Positions 1 through 10,509 are shown, numbered from the stretch's first letter. The stretch is 64,000 nt of DNA from Chloroflexota bacterium (GCA_018606645.1 JAGVRI010000006.1:124001-188000); one strand, 5' to 3'. Made by a program: numbers and translations. Notes: generated from the letters alone by a model not told the origin.

Positions 1-764
1 GCAGTTTGCGCTGTAAGTATTGCCAGAACTATACCATTTCGCAGTATCCGCCCGAACAGACTCAGAACCAGGACGCTCCTCCAGAGGTGATCGTCGCTTC
101 CACCCTGCAATGGGGCGCGCCCACCATCGCCTACACCTACTCCGAGCCCATGGTCTTTTACGAGTATATGCTCGACACGGCCCGCCTGGGCCGCCGCGCT
201 GGGTTGCGCAACGTCGTCATCTCTTCTGGCTACATCAACCCTGAACCGTTACGCGAATTGTGCCAGGCTGTAGATGCGATCAAGATCGATCTGAAGGGTT
301 TCAACGAGGATTTTTACCGCGAGGTGTGCAACGGTACGCTGTCCCCGGTTCTGGAGGCAATCCGGATCATCCACGCCATGGGCGTGCATCTGGAGATCGT
401 CAACCTGGTGGTCCCCACCCTCAATGACAATCCGGACGAACTGCATGCCCTGGCGGAATGGGTGCTTGAGGCAGTCGGACCCGATGTGCCGCTTCACTTC
501 AGCCGCTTCCATCCTGACTACCAACTTTTGAACCTGCCTCCAACCCCCATCGAAACACTGGAGGCAGCGCGACAGAAGGCGCTCGATGTCGGCCTACATT
601 ATGTCTATCTTGGCAACGTGCCGGGCCACGAGGGGAATCACACCTACTGCCCCAACTGCAAAGAAATGATCATACGTCGTAGCGGGATGGCGACGACAGA
701 CATGTGGCTGGAAGCGGGTCGCTGCAGTTACTGCGGCACACCAATTCCAGGAGTGTGGATATGA
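1..764 (+). CDS. amrS: AmmeMemoRadiSam system radical SAM enzyme, 5'-truncated
   Basis: C-terminal part of a radical SAM protein whose start lies before the window. The reading frame has codons starting at base 3. The [4Fe-4S] motif CSLRCKYC (CX3CX2C) sits right at the window edge, its first Cys codon cut by base 1. The body (TYSEPMVFYEY, VVISSGYINPEPL, AIKIDLKGFNEDFY) is the pyruvate-formate-lyase-activase-like fold of the AmmeMemoRadiSam enzyme, and the C-terminus carries the paired CPNC and CSYC of that family. The stop overlaps the next start (ATGA at 761-764), so it is co-translated with the Memo-AMMECR1 gene that defines the system. The biochemical reaction of this family is not established; the family assignment is strong. 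Confidence 0.9.
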   Translation, partial: SLRCKYCQNYTISQYPPEQTQNQDAPPEVIVASTLQWGAPTIAYTYSEPMVFYEYMLDTARLGRRAGLRNVVISSGYINPEPLRELCQAVDAIKIDLKGFNEDFYREVCNGTLSPVLEAIRIIHAMGVHLEIVNLVVPTLNDNPDELHALAEWVLEAVGPDVPLHFSRFHPDYQLLNLPPTPIETLEAARQKALDVGLHYVYLGNVPGHEGNHTYCPNCKEMIIRRSGMATTDMWLEAGRCSYCGTPIPGVWI

Positions 765-2389
765 GACGAATGCTGATCTGGACGTTGGTCGGGTTGCTGC
801 TGGCAGCCTGTCGGGCAACGCCTTCCACCAGGCCAGGAACGGAGACAGCGGTCCAACAGCCCACTTCTCTGCCCTCTCCCTCCGCTCCCCGCCTCACCCC
901 TCAATCCCAGGACATCCATCTCGCCGAAGGTGCCGATCGCTGGTATCCTGGCGATCCCGACCAGTTGGGGTCCGCGGTCCAAGCCTATCTTGACCAGGCG
1001 CAGGTCCAGCCCATCCCTGGAAAGGTCCTGGGAGTTGTGGTCCCCCACGCCGGTTATGTCTACTCTGGGCCAGTGGCTGGCTATGCCTTCCGCGCTCTGC
1101 GCGACACAGGCTGTGCTGACCATACCATCGTCGTCATCGGCGACACCCACACCGGCAACGGTTCAGCCGAGGTCGCGATCTGGGCTACTGGCGCTTTCGA
1201 GACACCGTTGGGTCGTCTGTCCGTGGATGAACCCGTTGCGCAATCGATTCTCACCGCTGACTCCCGGTTTCAGTTCGACCGCGAGGCGTTTCGCTCCGAG
1301 CATCCGATCGAGAACCAATTGCCGTTCCTTCAGATCGCCTGCCCCGGAGCCCGCATCGTGCCCATTGTCCTCCGCGATCCGTCACTCGAGAACGCCAGAG
1401 CCCTGGCCGAAGCCCTGGTCCGGGCACTCGGTTCCCGGCAGGCTCTTCTGGTGGCCAGCACCGACCTTTCCCACTACCACCCGTATGCAGAAGCCCAAGA
1501 GATCGATCGAGTCGCCCTGCAAGCCATCACTTCTCTCGATCCCCAGGCCGTGGCGGACTCGCCCCGACGCTGTGCCGAATTGGGTCTCGGCGGAGGCCAA
1601 CCCCTCACGATGTGCAGTCCAGGCGCGGTCATGACCGCCTTGTTCGCCGTACGGCAAATGGGAGCTGATCAGGCAACCGTCCTACGTTATGCCACCTCGG
1701 GTGATGTCCCGCTTGGCGACCGAAATCAGGTTGTCGGCTATGGGGCTGTGGCCTTCTGGCGCTCGAACGGTCACGAGACTCCGACGTCCAACTCCTTTCC
1801 CTCGCCTCTCCCAGACAATGCGCTCCCCCTCTCCCCAGCTCAACAGAAAGAACTGCTGGCCCTCGCCCGTCAGACAGCCGCCCACTTTCTCGCCACCCAG
1901 ACATTTCCTCCGTTCGAGACGTCGGATCCCGCCTTGCTGCAACCGCTCGGGGCGTACGTCACCTACCACGCGATCGATCGCACAACCGGCCAACGGACAC
2001 TGCGCGGCTGCCTGGGTCGCTTGGAGGCCGATCGCCCGGTCTATCTGAACGTTCAATATGCGGCGGTTGCGGCAGCTCTGGCCGATCCGCGCTTCCCACC
2101 TGTGACTCTGAGCGAACTGGATGAATTGACCATCGAGATCACTCTTCTCCAGCCGATGCACCCGGTGTCCAGCCCGGAGCAACTCCGCATCGGACAGGAA
2201 GGGGTACTGATGCGGATCGGGCAGAACCAGGGGGCTCTCTTCTTGCCTCAGGTGCCACTTCAGGAGGGCTGGGACCTTTCGGCCACGCTGCTGAATCTGT
2301 GTCGCAAAGCCGGACTGCCTGATGACTGTTGGCAGCGACCCGATGCCCGATTCTATGGGTTTGAAGGGCAGTGGTTCGGAGAAGAATGA
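761..2389 (+). CDS. Memo-AMMECR1 fusion (AmmeMemoRadiSam proteins B and A), lipoprotein
   Basis: A 542-residue protein. The ATG at 761 was chosen because it overlaps the upstream stop and begins a clear lipoprotein signal (MRRMLIWTLVGLLLAACR, lipobox LAAC); a longer frame from 704 would bury it. A Ser/Pro/Thr-rich linker follows. Next comes a Memo domain (about residues 75-330: HAGYVYSGPVAGYAF, GDTHTG, EHPIENQLPF, STDLSHYHPY), then an AMMECR1 domain (about 345-540: TLRGCLGRLE, ADPRFPPV, GWDLSATLL). The two halves are separate proteins in many genomes. The signal peptide predicts export and lipid anchoring outside the membrane, while the partner AmrS should be cytoplasmic, which is odd. The stop overlaps the next gene (ATGA at 2386-2389). 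Fusion and domain calls are firm; function is unknown. Confidence 0.88.
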   Translation: MRRMLIWTLVGLLLAACRATPSTRPGTETAVQQPTSLPSPSAPRLTPQSQDIHLAEGADRWYPGDPDQLGSAVQAYLDQAQVQPIPGKVLGVVVPHAGYVYSGPVAGYAFRALRDTGCADHTIVVIGDTHTGNGSAEVAIWATGAFETPLGRLSVDEPVAQSILTADSRFQFDREAFRSEHPIENQLPFLQIACPGARIVPIVLRDPSLENARALAEALVRALGSRQALLVASTDLSHYHPYAEAQEIDRVALQAITSLDPQAVADSPRRCAELGLGGGQPLTMCSPGAVMTALFAVRQMGADQATVLRYATSGDVPLGDRNQVVGYGAVAFWRSNGHETPTSNSFPSPLPDNALPLSPAQQKELLALARQTAAHFLATQTFPPFETSDPALLQPLGAYVTYHAIDRTTGQRTLRGCLGRLEADRPVYLNVQYAAVAAALADPRFPPVTLSELDELTIEITLLQPMHPVSSPEQLRIGQEGVLMRIGQNQGALFLPQVPLQEGWDLSATLLNLCRKAGLPDDCWQRPDARFYGFEGQWFGEE

Positions 2390-4623
2390 CGCTCTCCACC
2401 CGCCTTGTCTCTCTGCTTGTCGTCCTCGTTGCCATCGGCCTGACCTCGATTTTCGGTCAATTGATCCTCCTGCGGGAATTGGTCGCCGTATTCTATGGCA
2501 ACGAACTGATCCTGGGTCTGATCCTGGCCACCTGGATGGCCTGGGTGGCCATCGGCGCCTGGAGTGGGGGTCGGATTCGGATTCAAGAGCGAACTCATTA
2601 TGGACTGGCAACCGGCCTGGCCATGACAGCGCTCTTGCTCCCAATCCAGATCGCAGTCTCTCGCGCCAGCCACAGGCTGCTGGGGGTGACGCCGGGCGCG
2701 CTAATGCCCCTACCGCCCATGATCCTGAACCTGGTACTGATCCTGGCTCCCCTTTGTCTCCTCCTGGGTCGGCTATTCACCCTGAGCGCACGGCTACTGG
2801 TCGCAGCCGGCGGCAATGCCGGCCTGGCCTACGCCGCCGAGAGCCTTGGCGCACTGGTTGGCGGAGTCATCTTCAGTTTCTTGCTGGTAGGCCGGCTGGA
2901 CTCGTTCCAGATCGCGCTCGGCGTCGGGGCTGTCAACCTGGCGCTGGCGTTGGGAATCAATCGGAAACGCCAGCTCTTTTTCTGGAAGAATCTGGGCATA
3001 GCTGTGGTCGCGCTTGCATTGCTGGGGGCTGCGCTTCCCCTCGGCCAGTGGCTTCATCGTAGCTCAGTAGGTTGGCAGTATCGAGGATTGCTCTTTATCC
3101 GTGACTCGCCATATGGCCGCATTGCTATTACTGGTCAGGGTGAACAACGCGCCTTTTTTGTGAACGGACTGCTATTTTTTGAGACCCAGGGGACATCGGC
3201 TGAAGAGATCGCTCACCTGCCCCTCCTTGCCCATCCATCACCCCGCCGGGTGCTGCTGATCGGCGGCGGGGTGAGCGGCACCCTGGTCGAGATCCTCCGC
3301 CACCCCTCGATCCAATCCGTCCATTATGTCGAGCTTGACCCTGTCCTTATTGTCGCCGCTCGAGCGGAGCTGCCTTCAGATCAGGCGGCTGCCCTCGACG
3401 ACCCCCGTCTGACCCTGGCCCATCAGGACGGGCGATTGTATGTGCGCCAGCAACGACAGCTTTCTCCCTTTGACGTCGTCATCCTGGACCTGCCTGAACC
3501 CGCCACCGGACAACTGAACCGCTTTTACACGCAGGAATTCTTTGCCGAGGTCCATAGCATCCTGGCCCCCAATGGGTTGTTCGCTCTACACCTGCCATGG
3601 CAGGAGAACTACCCCGGTCCTGCCCTGCAATACCTGGATGGATCTATCTATCGCACATTGGCCGCCGAATTCGCCAACATCATGCCATTTCCTAGTGGCG
3701 GGCAACTCACCCTGCTGGCGTCGGACGCAACTCTGCCCACCAAGGCCACAACCTGGACCGAGCGGTTGCGGGAGCGAGGCATTGAAACCCGGTGGGTGGT
3801 TCCGTCCGTTCTGGACTATCTGGTCCGCATTGACCGGGTGAAGGAAGCTCAGCTCTTGTTGGAAACCGTCTCCGACGTGCGCCTGAACCGCGACCTCACT
3901 CCTATCTCCTATTACTACGACCTTGCTGCCTGGCTGTTCCGCCTCTACGGCGGTCTGAGCCGATGGATCGCCCCGGTCTCCTTTTTCCAGTTGGGTTGGC
4001 TGGTGTTGCTGCTGGCTGCGGTCGCGATCTTGCTGCGCCGCTGGCCCGTGCCGGCCGCCGTTGGTTTCACCGGTCTGGCTGGCATGACGCTAGAAGTGAT
4101 TCTGCTCTTTGGCTTCCAGGTGTTCCATGGTTATGTCTATAGTCAGATCGGGCTACTGGTCACCGCCTTCATGGCTGGTTTGGTGCTTGGCGCCCTCGTG
4201 GGGGGACGATGGTTCGCTGGTCACAGGGCGGGAACGAGCGGGCGTCCACGGCTGAACCCATTAAAGGTGCTCTTGAGGACGCAAGGAGGGGTATTCTTCC
4301 TGGGAATAGGGTGTTTGGTGTCGCTTGTCCTCTGGAAACCGCCAGCCTGGATCTTTCCGTTTTTGCTTCTAATGGCTGGCACACTGACCGGTCTGGTTTT
4401 CCCAGTGGCCGTGGCCTGTCTGACCACCAGCGAGCGGTCCAAGCCGGATCAGGAACCAGCCGGCCTGATTGGAATTCTGTATAGCGCGGACCTGGCTGGC
4501 GGATGCCTGGGAGCGATTCTAGCCAGCGTGTGGTGGTTGCCCATTCTGGGCATCCCTCAAACGTGCCTGGTCGTTGCCCTATTTGGTCTGGCCGGCTTCC
4601 TGGTATTGCTGCGGAAGGGGTAA
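2386..4623 (+). CDS. Membrane-embedded spermidine synthase-like protein
   Basis: A 745-residue protein starting at the ATG overlapping the upstream stop. The N-terminal ~230 residues are strongly hydrophobic with about seven predicted membrane segments. A soluble spermidine-synthase/methyltransferase-like domain follows: nucleotide-binding loop VLLIGGGVSGTL near residue 287, acidic VELDPVLIVAARAEL, then VVILDLPEPATGQLNRFYT. The C-terminal third (about 525-745) is again membrane-spanning. This MFS/spermidine-synthase fusion architecture is known in bacteria, but substrates are generally undefined. Tight coupling to the AmmeMemoRadiSam genes suggests a shared process. It ends 7 bases before the convergent dppF gene. 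Confidence 0.8.
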   Translation: MTLSTRLVSLLVVLVAIGLTSIFGQLILLRELVAVFYGNELILGLILATWMAWVAIGAWSGGRIRIQERTHYGLATGLAMTALLLPIQIAVSRASHRLLGVTPGALMPLPPMILNLVLILAPLCLLLGRLFTLSARLLVAAGGNAGLAYAAESLGALVGGVIFSFLLVGRLDSFQIALGVGAVNLALALGINRKRQLFFWKNLGIAVVALALLGAALPLGQWLHRSSVGWQYRGLLFIRDSPYGRIAITGQGEQRAFFVNGLLFFETQGTSAEEIAHLPLLAHPSPRRVLLIGGGVSGTLVEILRHPSIQSVHYVELDPVLIVAARAELPSDQAAALDDPRLTLAHQDGRLYVRQQRQLSPFDVVILDLPEPATGQLNRFYTQEFFAEVHSILAPNGLFALHLPWQENYPGPALQYLDGSIYRTLAAEFANIMPFPSGGQLTLLASDATLPTKATTWTERLRERGIETRWVVPSVLDYLVRIDRVKEAQLLLETVSDVRLNRDLTPISYYYDLAAWLFRLYGGLSRWIAPVSFFQLGWLVLLLAAVAILLRRWPVPAAVGFTGLAGMTLEVILLFGFQVFHGYVYSQIGLLVTAFMAGLVLGALVGGRWFAGHRAGTSGRPRLNPLKVLLRTQGGVFFLGIGCLVSLVLWKPPAWIFPFLLLMAGTLTGLVFPVAVACLTTSERSKPDQEPAGLIGILYSADLAGGCLGAILASVWWLPILGIPQTCLVVALFGLAGFLVLLRKG

Positions 4624-4630
4624 TAACCCG

Positions 4631-5610
4631 TCACACTCGATGACACGCCACCCAGTGCCCGCCACCGACATCACGCCACGCCGGCCTGTCGGTCGCACAG
4701 CGCGCCTCGGCCTGTGGACAACGAAGATGAAATCGGCAGCCACCCGGCGGATTGATCGGACTGGGCACCTCACCTTCCAACAAGACCCGCTTTCGGCTGC
4801 GAGCTACCTGTGGATCGGGCACCGGAACTGCCGACAGCAGCGATTGGGTGTAGGGGTGCAGCGGACTCTCATACACCTCATCGCGCTGTGCCATCTCCAC
4901 CAGCACCCCCAGGTACATCACCGCTACCCGTGTGCATAGATGGCGGACCATGCTCAGGTCGTGAGCGATAAACAGGTAGGTCAGACCGAAACGTTCCTGC
5001 AAGTCCTCGAGCAGATTCACCACTTGCGCCTGGATCGAAACATCCAGTGCCGAGATCGGCTCATCACAAATCACAAACAGCGGTTGTGATGCCAACGCCC
5101 GCGCAATCCCGATGCGTTGCCGTTGTCCACCAGAAAACTCGTGGGGGAAGCGGTTGATCAGCCGCGGACTCAGGCCTACCAGTTGCATCAGCTCTTTCAC
5201 TCGATCCAGTCGCTCTTTCTCATCCCGACACAGCTTATGGACTCGCAGGGGCTCGCCCACTATCGCTCCCACCGTCCAGCGTGGATTGAGCGAGGCATAA
5301 GGATCCTGGAAAATCATCTGCGCTTTACGGCGGATGGCCATCAACTCCGCCCCCTTCGCTGTCCGCACGTGATGGCCGTCGATCACGATCGCGCCTGCTG
5401 TTGCCGGATACAACCCCAACACCGTTCGCCCTACGGTCGTCTTGCCGCAACCGCTCTCCCCCACCAGGCCCAAGGTCTCACCCCGCGCGATGCTGAACGT
5501 CACATCATCCACCGCCTGGACCGCCCCCACTTGACGCCGGATCAGAATCCCTCGCGTGATGGGGAAATGCTTGACCAGGCCCTCTACCCGGACGAGCGGT
5601 TCGGTCTCCG

Positions 5611-5614
<4 letters not shown>
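4631..5614 (-). CDS. dppF: Peptide ABC transporter ATP-binding protein (DppF/OppF type)
   Basis: A 327-residue ATPase and the last gene of the minus-strand importer operon. Walker [10 protein letters not shown], signature [14 protein letters not shown], Walker B LFVICDEP and the H-loop ([10 protein letters not shown]) are intact. The C-terminus has the oligopeptide-family region ([12 protein letters not shown]) and the Cys-containing CRFHLRCP tail typical of Dpp/Opp ATPases. The start is GTG at 5614, which overlaps the upstream stop (GTGA) and follows GGGGAGGAAGCC; an earlier ATG at 5647 lies inside dppD. It pairs with DppD to power import of peptides or related solutes. Confidence 0.92.
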
Positions 5615-6603
<989 letters not shown>

Positions 6604-6622
6604 CGTCCGTTCCTGGCCCAGT

Positions 6623-7579
6623 TCACACCACCCGGCTGCGCGGATCGAGTGCGTCGCGCAGCCCATCCCCCAGGAAGTTGATGCTTAACACGGTCAACAC
6701 AATCAATGTCCCAGGGAAAATCCAGAACCAGGGTGCCTCCTCAATATAGTTCATCGCCCCTTCCAGCATGTTTCCCCAGGTTGCAGTCGGCGCCTGAACC
6801 CCCATCCCCAAAAAGCTGATATAGGATTCCGACAAAATGGCTGCTGCCACGCTCAGCGTCGCCGAGACAATGATCGGGGCAATGCTATTCGGCAAAATAT
6901 GTCCAAAGATGATCTGCCGGGCTGGGGTCCCGATAGCCCGCGCCGCCAGGATAAACTCACGTTCTTTCAGGGAAATGAACTCGGCCCGCACAATACGGGC
7001 CAGATACACCCAACTGGTTGCGCCAATGATCAGGATCACCACCACCACGCTGCCGCTAAAGGTGCGCCCCAACAGGGTGAGGTTGGGCACTTTGCCTCCA
7101 AAGAACTTGGCCATCACAATCAGCAAGAAAAGCTGAGGAATGACAAACACCGCCTCGGTAAAGCGCATCAGAATGCTGTCCAACCAGCCGCCGTAATACC
7201 CGGACAGAGCACCGATCAACACCCCAATCACCAGTTCCACCAGCATTGCAGTCAAACCGATGATCAGTGAGATCTGCCCTCCGTAAATCGTGCGGGCCAG
7301 GATATCCCGCCCCACGGTATCGGTGCCAAAGGGATGGGACACGGATGGCGCCTGAAGGCGCGCCTTGGTATCCGTGTAATTGGCATAGTCTTCACTGACC
7401 CAAAGAGCTCCTCCAAAGCAATAGACAAACAGGAGCGCCAGCATGACGGCTCCGAACAGTGCCATCTTGTGGCGACGAAAGCGGCGCCAGGCCAACTGAC
7501 GCAGACTTAGCGGTGGGGCCTCTAGCTCATCGGCGGCGAATTGAGGAATGGCCGAGAGCGCCTCGGTCGTATCGCTCAT
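6623..7579 (-). CDS. dppC: Peptide ABC transporter permease (DppC/OppC type)
   Basis: A 318-residue inner-membrane permease. There is one N-terminal membrane segment (MALFGAVMLALLFVYCFGG), the OppC N-terminal region, then the binding-protein-dependent permease domain with the EAA-type loop (ERAIGTPAR-like stretch REFILAARAIGTPARQII). The ATG at 7579 is preceded by GAGG and by AAGGAGG further out. A GTG at 7603 overlapping the dppB stop (GTGA) is the alternative start and would add eight residues. It forms the translocation pore with DppB. Confidence 0.88.
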   Translation of the reverse strand: MSDTTEALSAIPQFAADELEAPPLSLRQLAWRRFRRHKMALFGAVMLALLFVYCFGGALWVSEDYANYTDTKARLQAPSVSHPFGTDTVGRDILARTIYGGQISLIIGLTAMLVELVIGVLIGALSGYYGGWLDSILMRFTEAVFVIPQLFLLIVMAKFFGGKVPNLTLLGRTFSGSVVVVILIIGATSWVYLARIVRAEFISLKEREFILAARAIGTPARQIIFGHILPNSIAPIIVSATLSVAAAILSESYISFLGMGVQAPTATWGNMLEGAMNYIEEAPWFWIFPGTLIVLTVLSINFLGDGLRDALDPRSRVV

Positions 7580-7599
7580 CCGTCCCCTCGGTTCCTCCT

Positions 7600-8631
7600 T
7601 CACTCATACCGGATCCTGGGGTCCAGCCAGGCATAGATCACGTCCGTAAGGATCTGAAAGACGACCACGGCCACGGAAACCATCATCAGGATGGCCATCA
7701 CTACCGGAGTGTCCGCATCGCTGACACTATCAAAAAACAGCCGACCCATCCCCGGCCAGCCGAAAATGCGTTCGGTGACAATGGCCCCTCCCAACAGGGT
7801 GGGCAAGTCCAGACCAATCAGCGTGACAATGGGCAGCGAGGCATTCTTCAGGGCGTGGGCAAACAGGACGTAGCGCCGCTCCAATCCCTTCGACTTGGCC
7901 GTGCGGATATAGTCCTGGCTCAGCACCTCCAGCATCGAACTGCGCATATAGCGGCTGTAGCCGGCCAGGCTGATCAAAGACAGACTTAACACCGGCAAGA
8001 CCATATGCCATATGACCTGGGGAACCGTCTTGCCCGCCTCTGGTTCGAACATCCCCACCGTCGGGAAATAGGGCAATCCCCACTGCTTGGGTTTCACAGC
8101 CAGGAGATACATGCTGAGCAAGGCAATAAAGAAGATGGGCATCGAATAGAGGACAAAAGACACGCCGGTCACTGCGTGATCAAAGATCGAATACTGACGC
8201 ACCGCCGAGTAGATGCCCAGGGCTACCGCGCCTACGAGGACCACCATCTCGTAGGTGCCCATCAGTAGTAGAGTATTGGGTAAGCGTTCGCCAATCAAGT
8301 CCAGGACCGGCTGCCTCTTTTTCAAAGACCTCCCCAGGTCCCCCCGCAACACTCCCTTGCGCTCCCCGCGAGTCTCGCGCACGCCATCGCCATCCAGATC
8401 AATGGACGTCCAGTCATTGCCAACCAACCAGTACACATACTGCATCAACACCGGTTGATCCAGGCCAAGTTGCCGTTTCAGCCGCTCGCGGTCCGCCGAG
8501 CGGGTGGGCCGACGACCACTCATCGTCGCCAACGGGTCCCCAATGCTCTGCATGAGCACAAACAAGATCACGCTGATAATGAATAACAGGGGCACCGCCT
8601 GCAACAATCGCCGGGCTACGTACCGTCCCAT
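7600..8631 (-). CDS. dppB: Peptide ABC transporter permease (DppB/OppB type)
   Basis: A 343-residue permease beginning MGRYVARRLLQAVPLLFIIS, the usual DppB start; the ATG at 8631 follows AGAGGTG. About six membrane segments and the EAA loop (YIRTAKSKGLERRYV) are visible. Between the first and second membrane segments it carries a hydrophilic insert with DLDGDGVRETRGERKG, resembling an acidic Ca-binding (DxDxDG) loop, on the side facing the binding protein; whether it binds a metal is unknown. The gene is separated from the binding-protein gene by 129 bases containing a long hairpin. Confidence 0.9.
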   Translation of the reverse strand: MGRYVARRLLQAVPLLFIISVILFVLMQSIGDPLATMSGRRPTRSADRERLKRQLGLDQPVLMQYVYWLVGNDWTSIDLDGDGVRETRGERKGVLRGDLGRSLKKRQPVLDLIGERLPNTLLLMGTYEMVVLVGAVALGIYSAVRQYSIFDHAVTGVSFVLYSMPIFFIALLSMYLLAVKPKQWGLPYFPTVGMFEPEAGKTVPQVIWHMVLPVLSLSLISLAGYSRYMRSSMLEVLSQDYIRTAKSKGLERRYVLFAHALKNASLPIVTLIGLDLPTLLGGAIVTERIFGWPGMGRLFFDSVSDADTPVVMAILMMVSVAVVVFQILTDVIYAWLDPRIRYE

Positions 8632-8677
8632 CTTGCCCACCTCTGCCGCATCAGCAAGTCATTGCCGTCATCAATGC

Positions 8678-8713
8678 AGAGCCAGGATAGGGTGTTTGCC
8701 CGATCCTGGCTCT
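8678..8713 (-). terminator. Intergenic hairpin between SBP and dppB
   Basis: Eleven-base inverted repeat AGAGCCAGGAT (8678-8688) and ATCCTGGCTCT (8703-8713), extended inward by three more GC pairs after one mismatch. No U-tract follows on the minus strand, so it looks more like an mRNA-stabilising or partial-attenuation hairpin than a full terminator. Its place between a binding-protein gene and its permease gene fits raising binding-protein levels over the membrane components. Confidence 0.6.
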
Positions 8714-8760
8714 GATATCCCTCATCACCTAACAGCGCAACGGGAACATCCCATGTCGGC

Positions 8761-10509
8761 CTATTCGACCAACTCCCATTCCATGATACTGTAGAGCGGC
8801 GTGGCTCCCGAAATCTTGACGTTCTTCAGGCGCTTGCCGACGGCCCAGGTATCCGGGTCTTGCCACAGGCCCAGCCAGTATACATTTTCAAAGATATGCT
8901 TGGTGATCTGGTGGAAGGTCGCCATCCGCTGTTCCAGGTCCACCTGGGTCCGCTGCTTGGCAAACAAGGCATCCAGCTCCTCATCGCAGTTGGCTTGCCA
9001 GTTTGAGCCATCGGGATATTCATCGCTCGGGATCTCGCTGCACAACCAGTCTGCAGTATCAGGATCAGGAGGCTGGCTGGGGGAGGTTGAATACTCGAAT
9101 AGATCGTACTCGCCCCTGGCCGCTGGTCCACCCTCTCCATACCCGGAGAAGAAGAGGTCTGCCTCGGCGTTCAACAGGTTGACCTTGATACCCACCGCCG
9201 CCAGTTGCTGTTGGAGCACTGCCTGGGTATCCTTGCGGATCTCGCGGGTGGTGGTGCCATAATCGAGCACCAACTCCACCCCGTCCTTGTCACGCACCCC
9301 ATCGCCGTTGCTATCCACCCAACCCGCCTCATCGAGCAGTGCCTTGGCCTGATCAGGATCATAGGGCCATGGCTGCAGGCTAGGATCGTTCCAGGGGGTC
9401 TGATCCCAATCGGTTGCCGCCGGAACTGTCCCTCCCAGCAATAGATCGGTGCACAAAGAGAAGCGGTCCGTGGCCAGGGCGATGGCCTTGCGCACGCGGA
9501 GGTCCTGCAAGGCCGGATGACCTTTTTCGGGATGCATGTAGAAGTAGATGCCCTCATTATACATGGAGAAAGCGGGGACAACCTCAACACCGGCCTTCTC
9601 AAGAGTAGGGATATCGGACCAGGCAATGAAGGTGCCCAAATCTCCATCTCCGGCCTGGAGCGCCGCAATCTGTGAGGCATCGTCAGGCACAAATCGGAAA
9701 AAGATCTCGTCAATCTTGGGCTTGCCCAGCCAGTACTTCTCATTGGCCACAAAGCGAGCGAAGCTGCCCGATTCCCACTCGGCAAAGACATAGGGGCCAC
9801 ACCCCACGGTCGGGTTCTTGTTCCAGTCCGCCTCATTCAGAGAACCTTCCGCCTCAAAGACCGGACGCAAGACATGGGCCGGTAAGATGCCGCGCCACAT
9901 GATCATCCACGGCGCAAACGGTTCTTTGAAGGTCATCACCACCGTCTGCGGATCGGGCGTCTCCAGCTTTTCCAACTGATCGTAGGGATAGGTCGAAGCC
10001 ACCGTATTGGCCGGATTCACGTACATCTCGTAGGTAAAGGCAAAATCCTCTGAAGTGAGCGGCTCGCCATCAGACCAGACCGCGTCATCCCGCAACTTCA
10101 GGGTGATCACCTTACCGTCTGGGCTGATCATGCCATTCTCGACACTGGGCAACTCGGTGACCAGGGAGGGGAAGGGATTATTCTGATCATCGAACAGCCA
10201 GGCAGCACACTGCCACAACTCAAACGTGGTCGTCGAGAACCACATATTCGTATAAAGCGGGCTTAATGTATCGAATTCCTGGGTCCAGATGAAAGTGGCC
10301 ACCTTTCGTGCTGGGGGTTGGGTTGGCTGAGGCGGCGGCTGGGTTGGCTCAGGCGGCGGCTGGGTTGGTTGAGGCGGCGGCTGGGTTGGCTGCACCGCTG
10401 CTTGAGTTGGCGTTGGCGGTGCGACCGTCGGCGTCGGTTGACAGGCTGCCACCAACAACCCCGCGACAAGGAAAACCGTCCACAGTACAAAATGCCATTT
10501 GCTCTTCAT
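8761..10509 (-). CDS. Extracellular solute-binding lipoprotein, family 5 (DppA/OppA type)
   Basis: A 582-residue lipoprotein and first gene of the peptide importer operon. The ATG at 10509 follows an ideal AAAGGAGG and starts a lipoprotein signal (MKSKWHFVLWTVFLVAGLLV, then AACQ). An unusual linker of repeated Q-P-T-Q-P-P-P units follows (bases about 10318-10395). The body is SBP_bac_5: WFSTTTFELWQC, WSDGEPLTSEDFAFTYEMY, CGPYVFAEW, LRVRKAIALATDR. It includes a Ca-site-like DSNGDGVRDKDG common in these proteins. It captures a solute outside the cell for DppBCDF; the actual ligand cannot be told from sequence. Confidence 0.9.
   Translation of the reverse strand: MKSKWHFVLWTVFLVAGLLVAACQPTPTVAPPTPTQAAVQPTQPPPQPTQPPPEPTQPPPQPTQPPARKVATFIWTQEFDTLSPLYTNMWFSTTTFELWQCAAWLFDDQNNPFPSLVTELPSVENGMISPDGKVITLKLRDDAVWSDGEPLTSEDFAFTYEMYVNPANTVASTYPYDQLEKLETPDPQTVVMTFKEPFAPWMIMWRGILPAHVLRPVFEAEGSLNEADWNKNPTVGCGPYVFAEWESGSFARFVANEKYWLGKPKIDEIFFRFVPDDASQIAALQAGDGDLGTFIAWSDIPTLEKAGVEVVPAFSMYNEGIYFYMHPEKGHPALQDLRVRKAIALATDRFSLCTDLLLGGTVPAATDWDQTPWNDPSLQPWPYDPDQAKALLDEAGWVDSNGDGVRDKDGVELVLDYGTTTREIRKDTQAVLQQQLAAVGIKVNLLNAEADLFFSGYGEGGPAARGEYDLFEYSTSPSQPPDPDTADWLCSEIPSDEYPDGSNWQANCDEELDALFAKQRTQVDLEQRMATFHQITKHIFENVYWLGLWQDPDTWAVGKRLKNVKISGATPLYSIMEWELVE

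Noticed and set aside
1682..2644. A 320-residue minus-strand frame opposite the AMMECR1 domain and the spermidine-synthase start.
   Set aside because: Arg/Gly/Ser-rich composition typical of a shadow frame, and both plus-strand genes have clear domains.
10318..10395. A direct repeat of about 24-base units, considered as a CRISPR or mobile-element trace.
   Set aside because: It encodes the repeated Q-P-T-Q-P-P-P linker of the binding lipoprotein; no spacers or cas genes.
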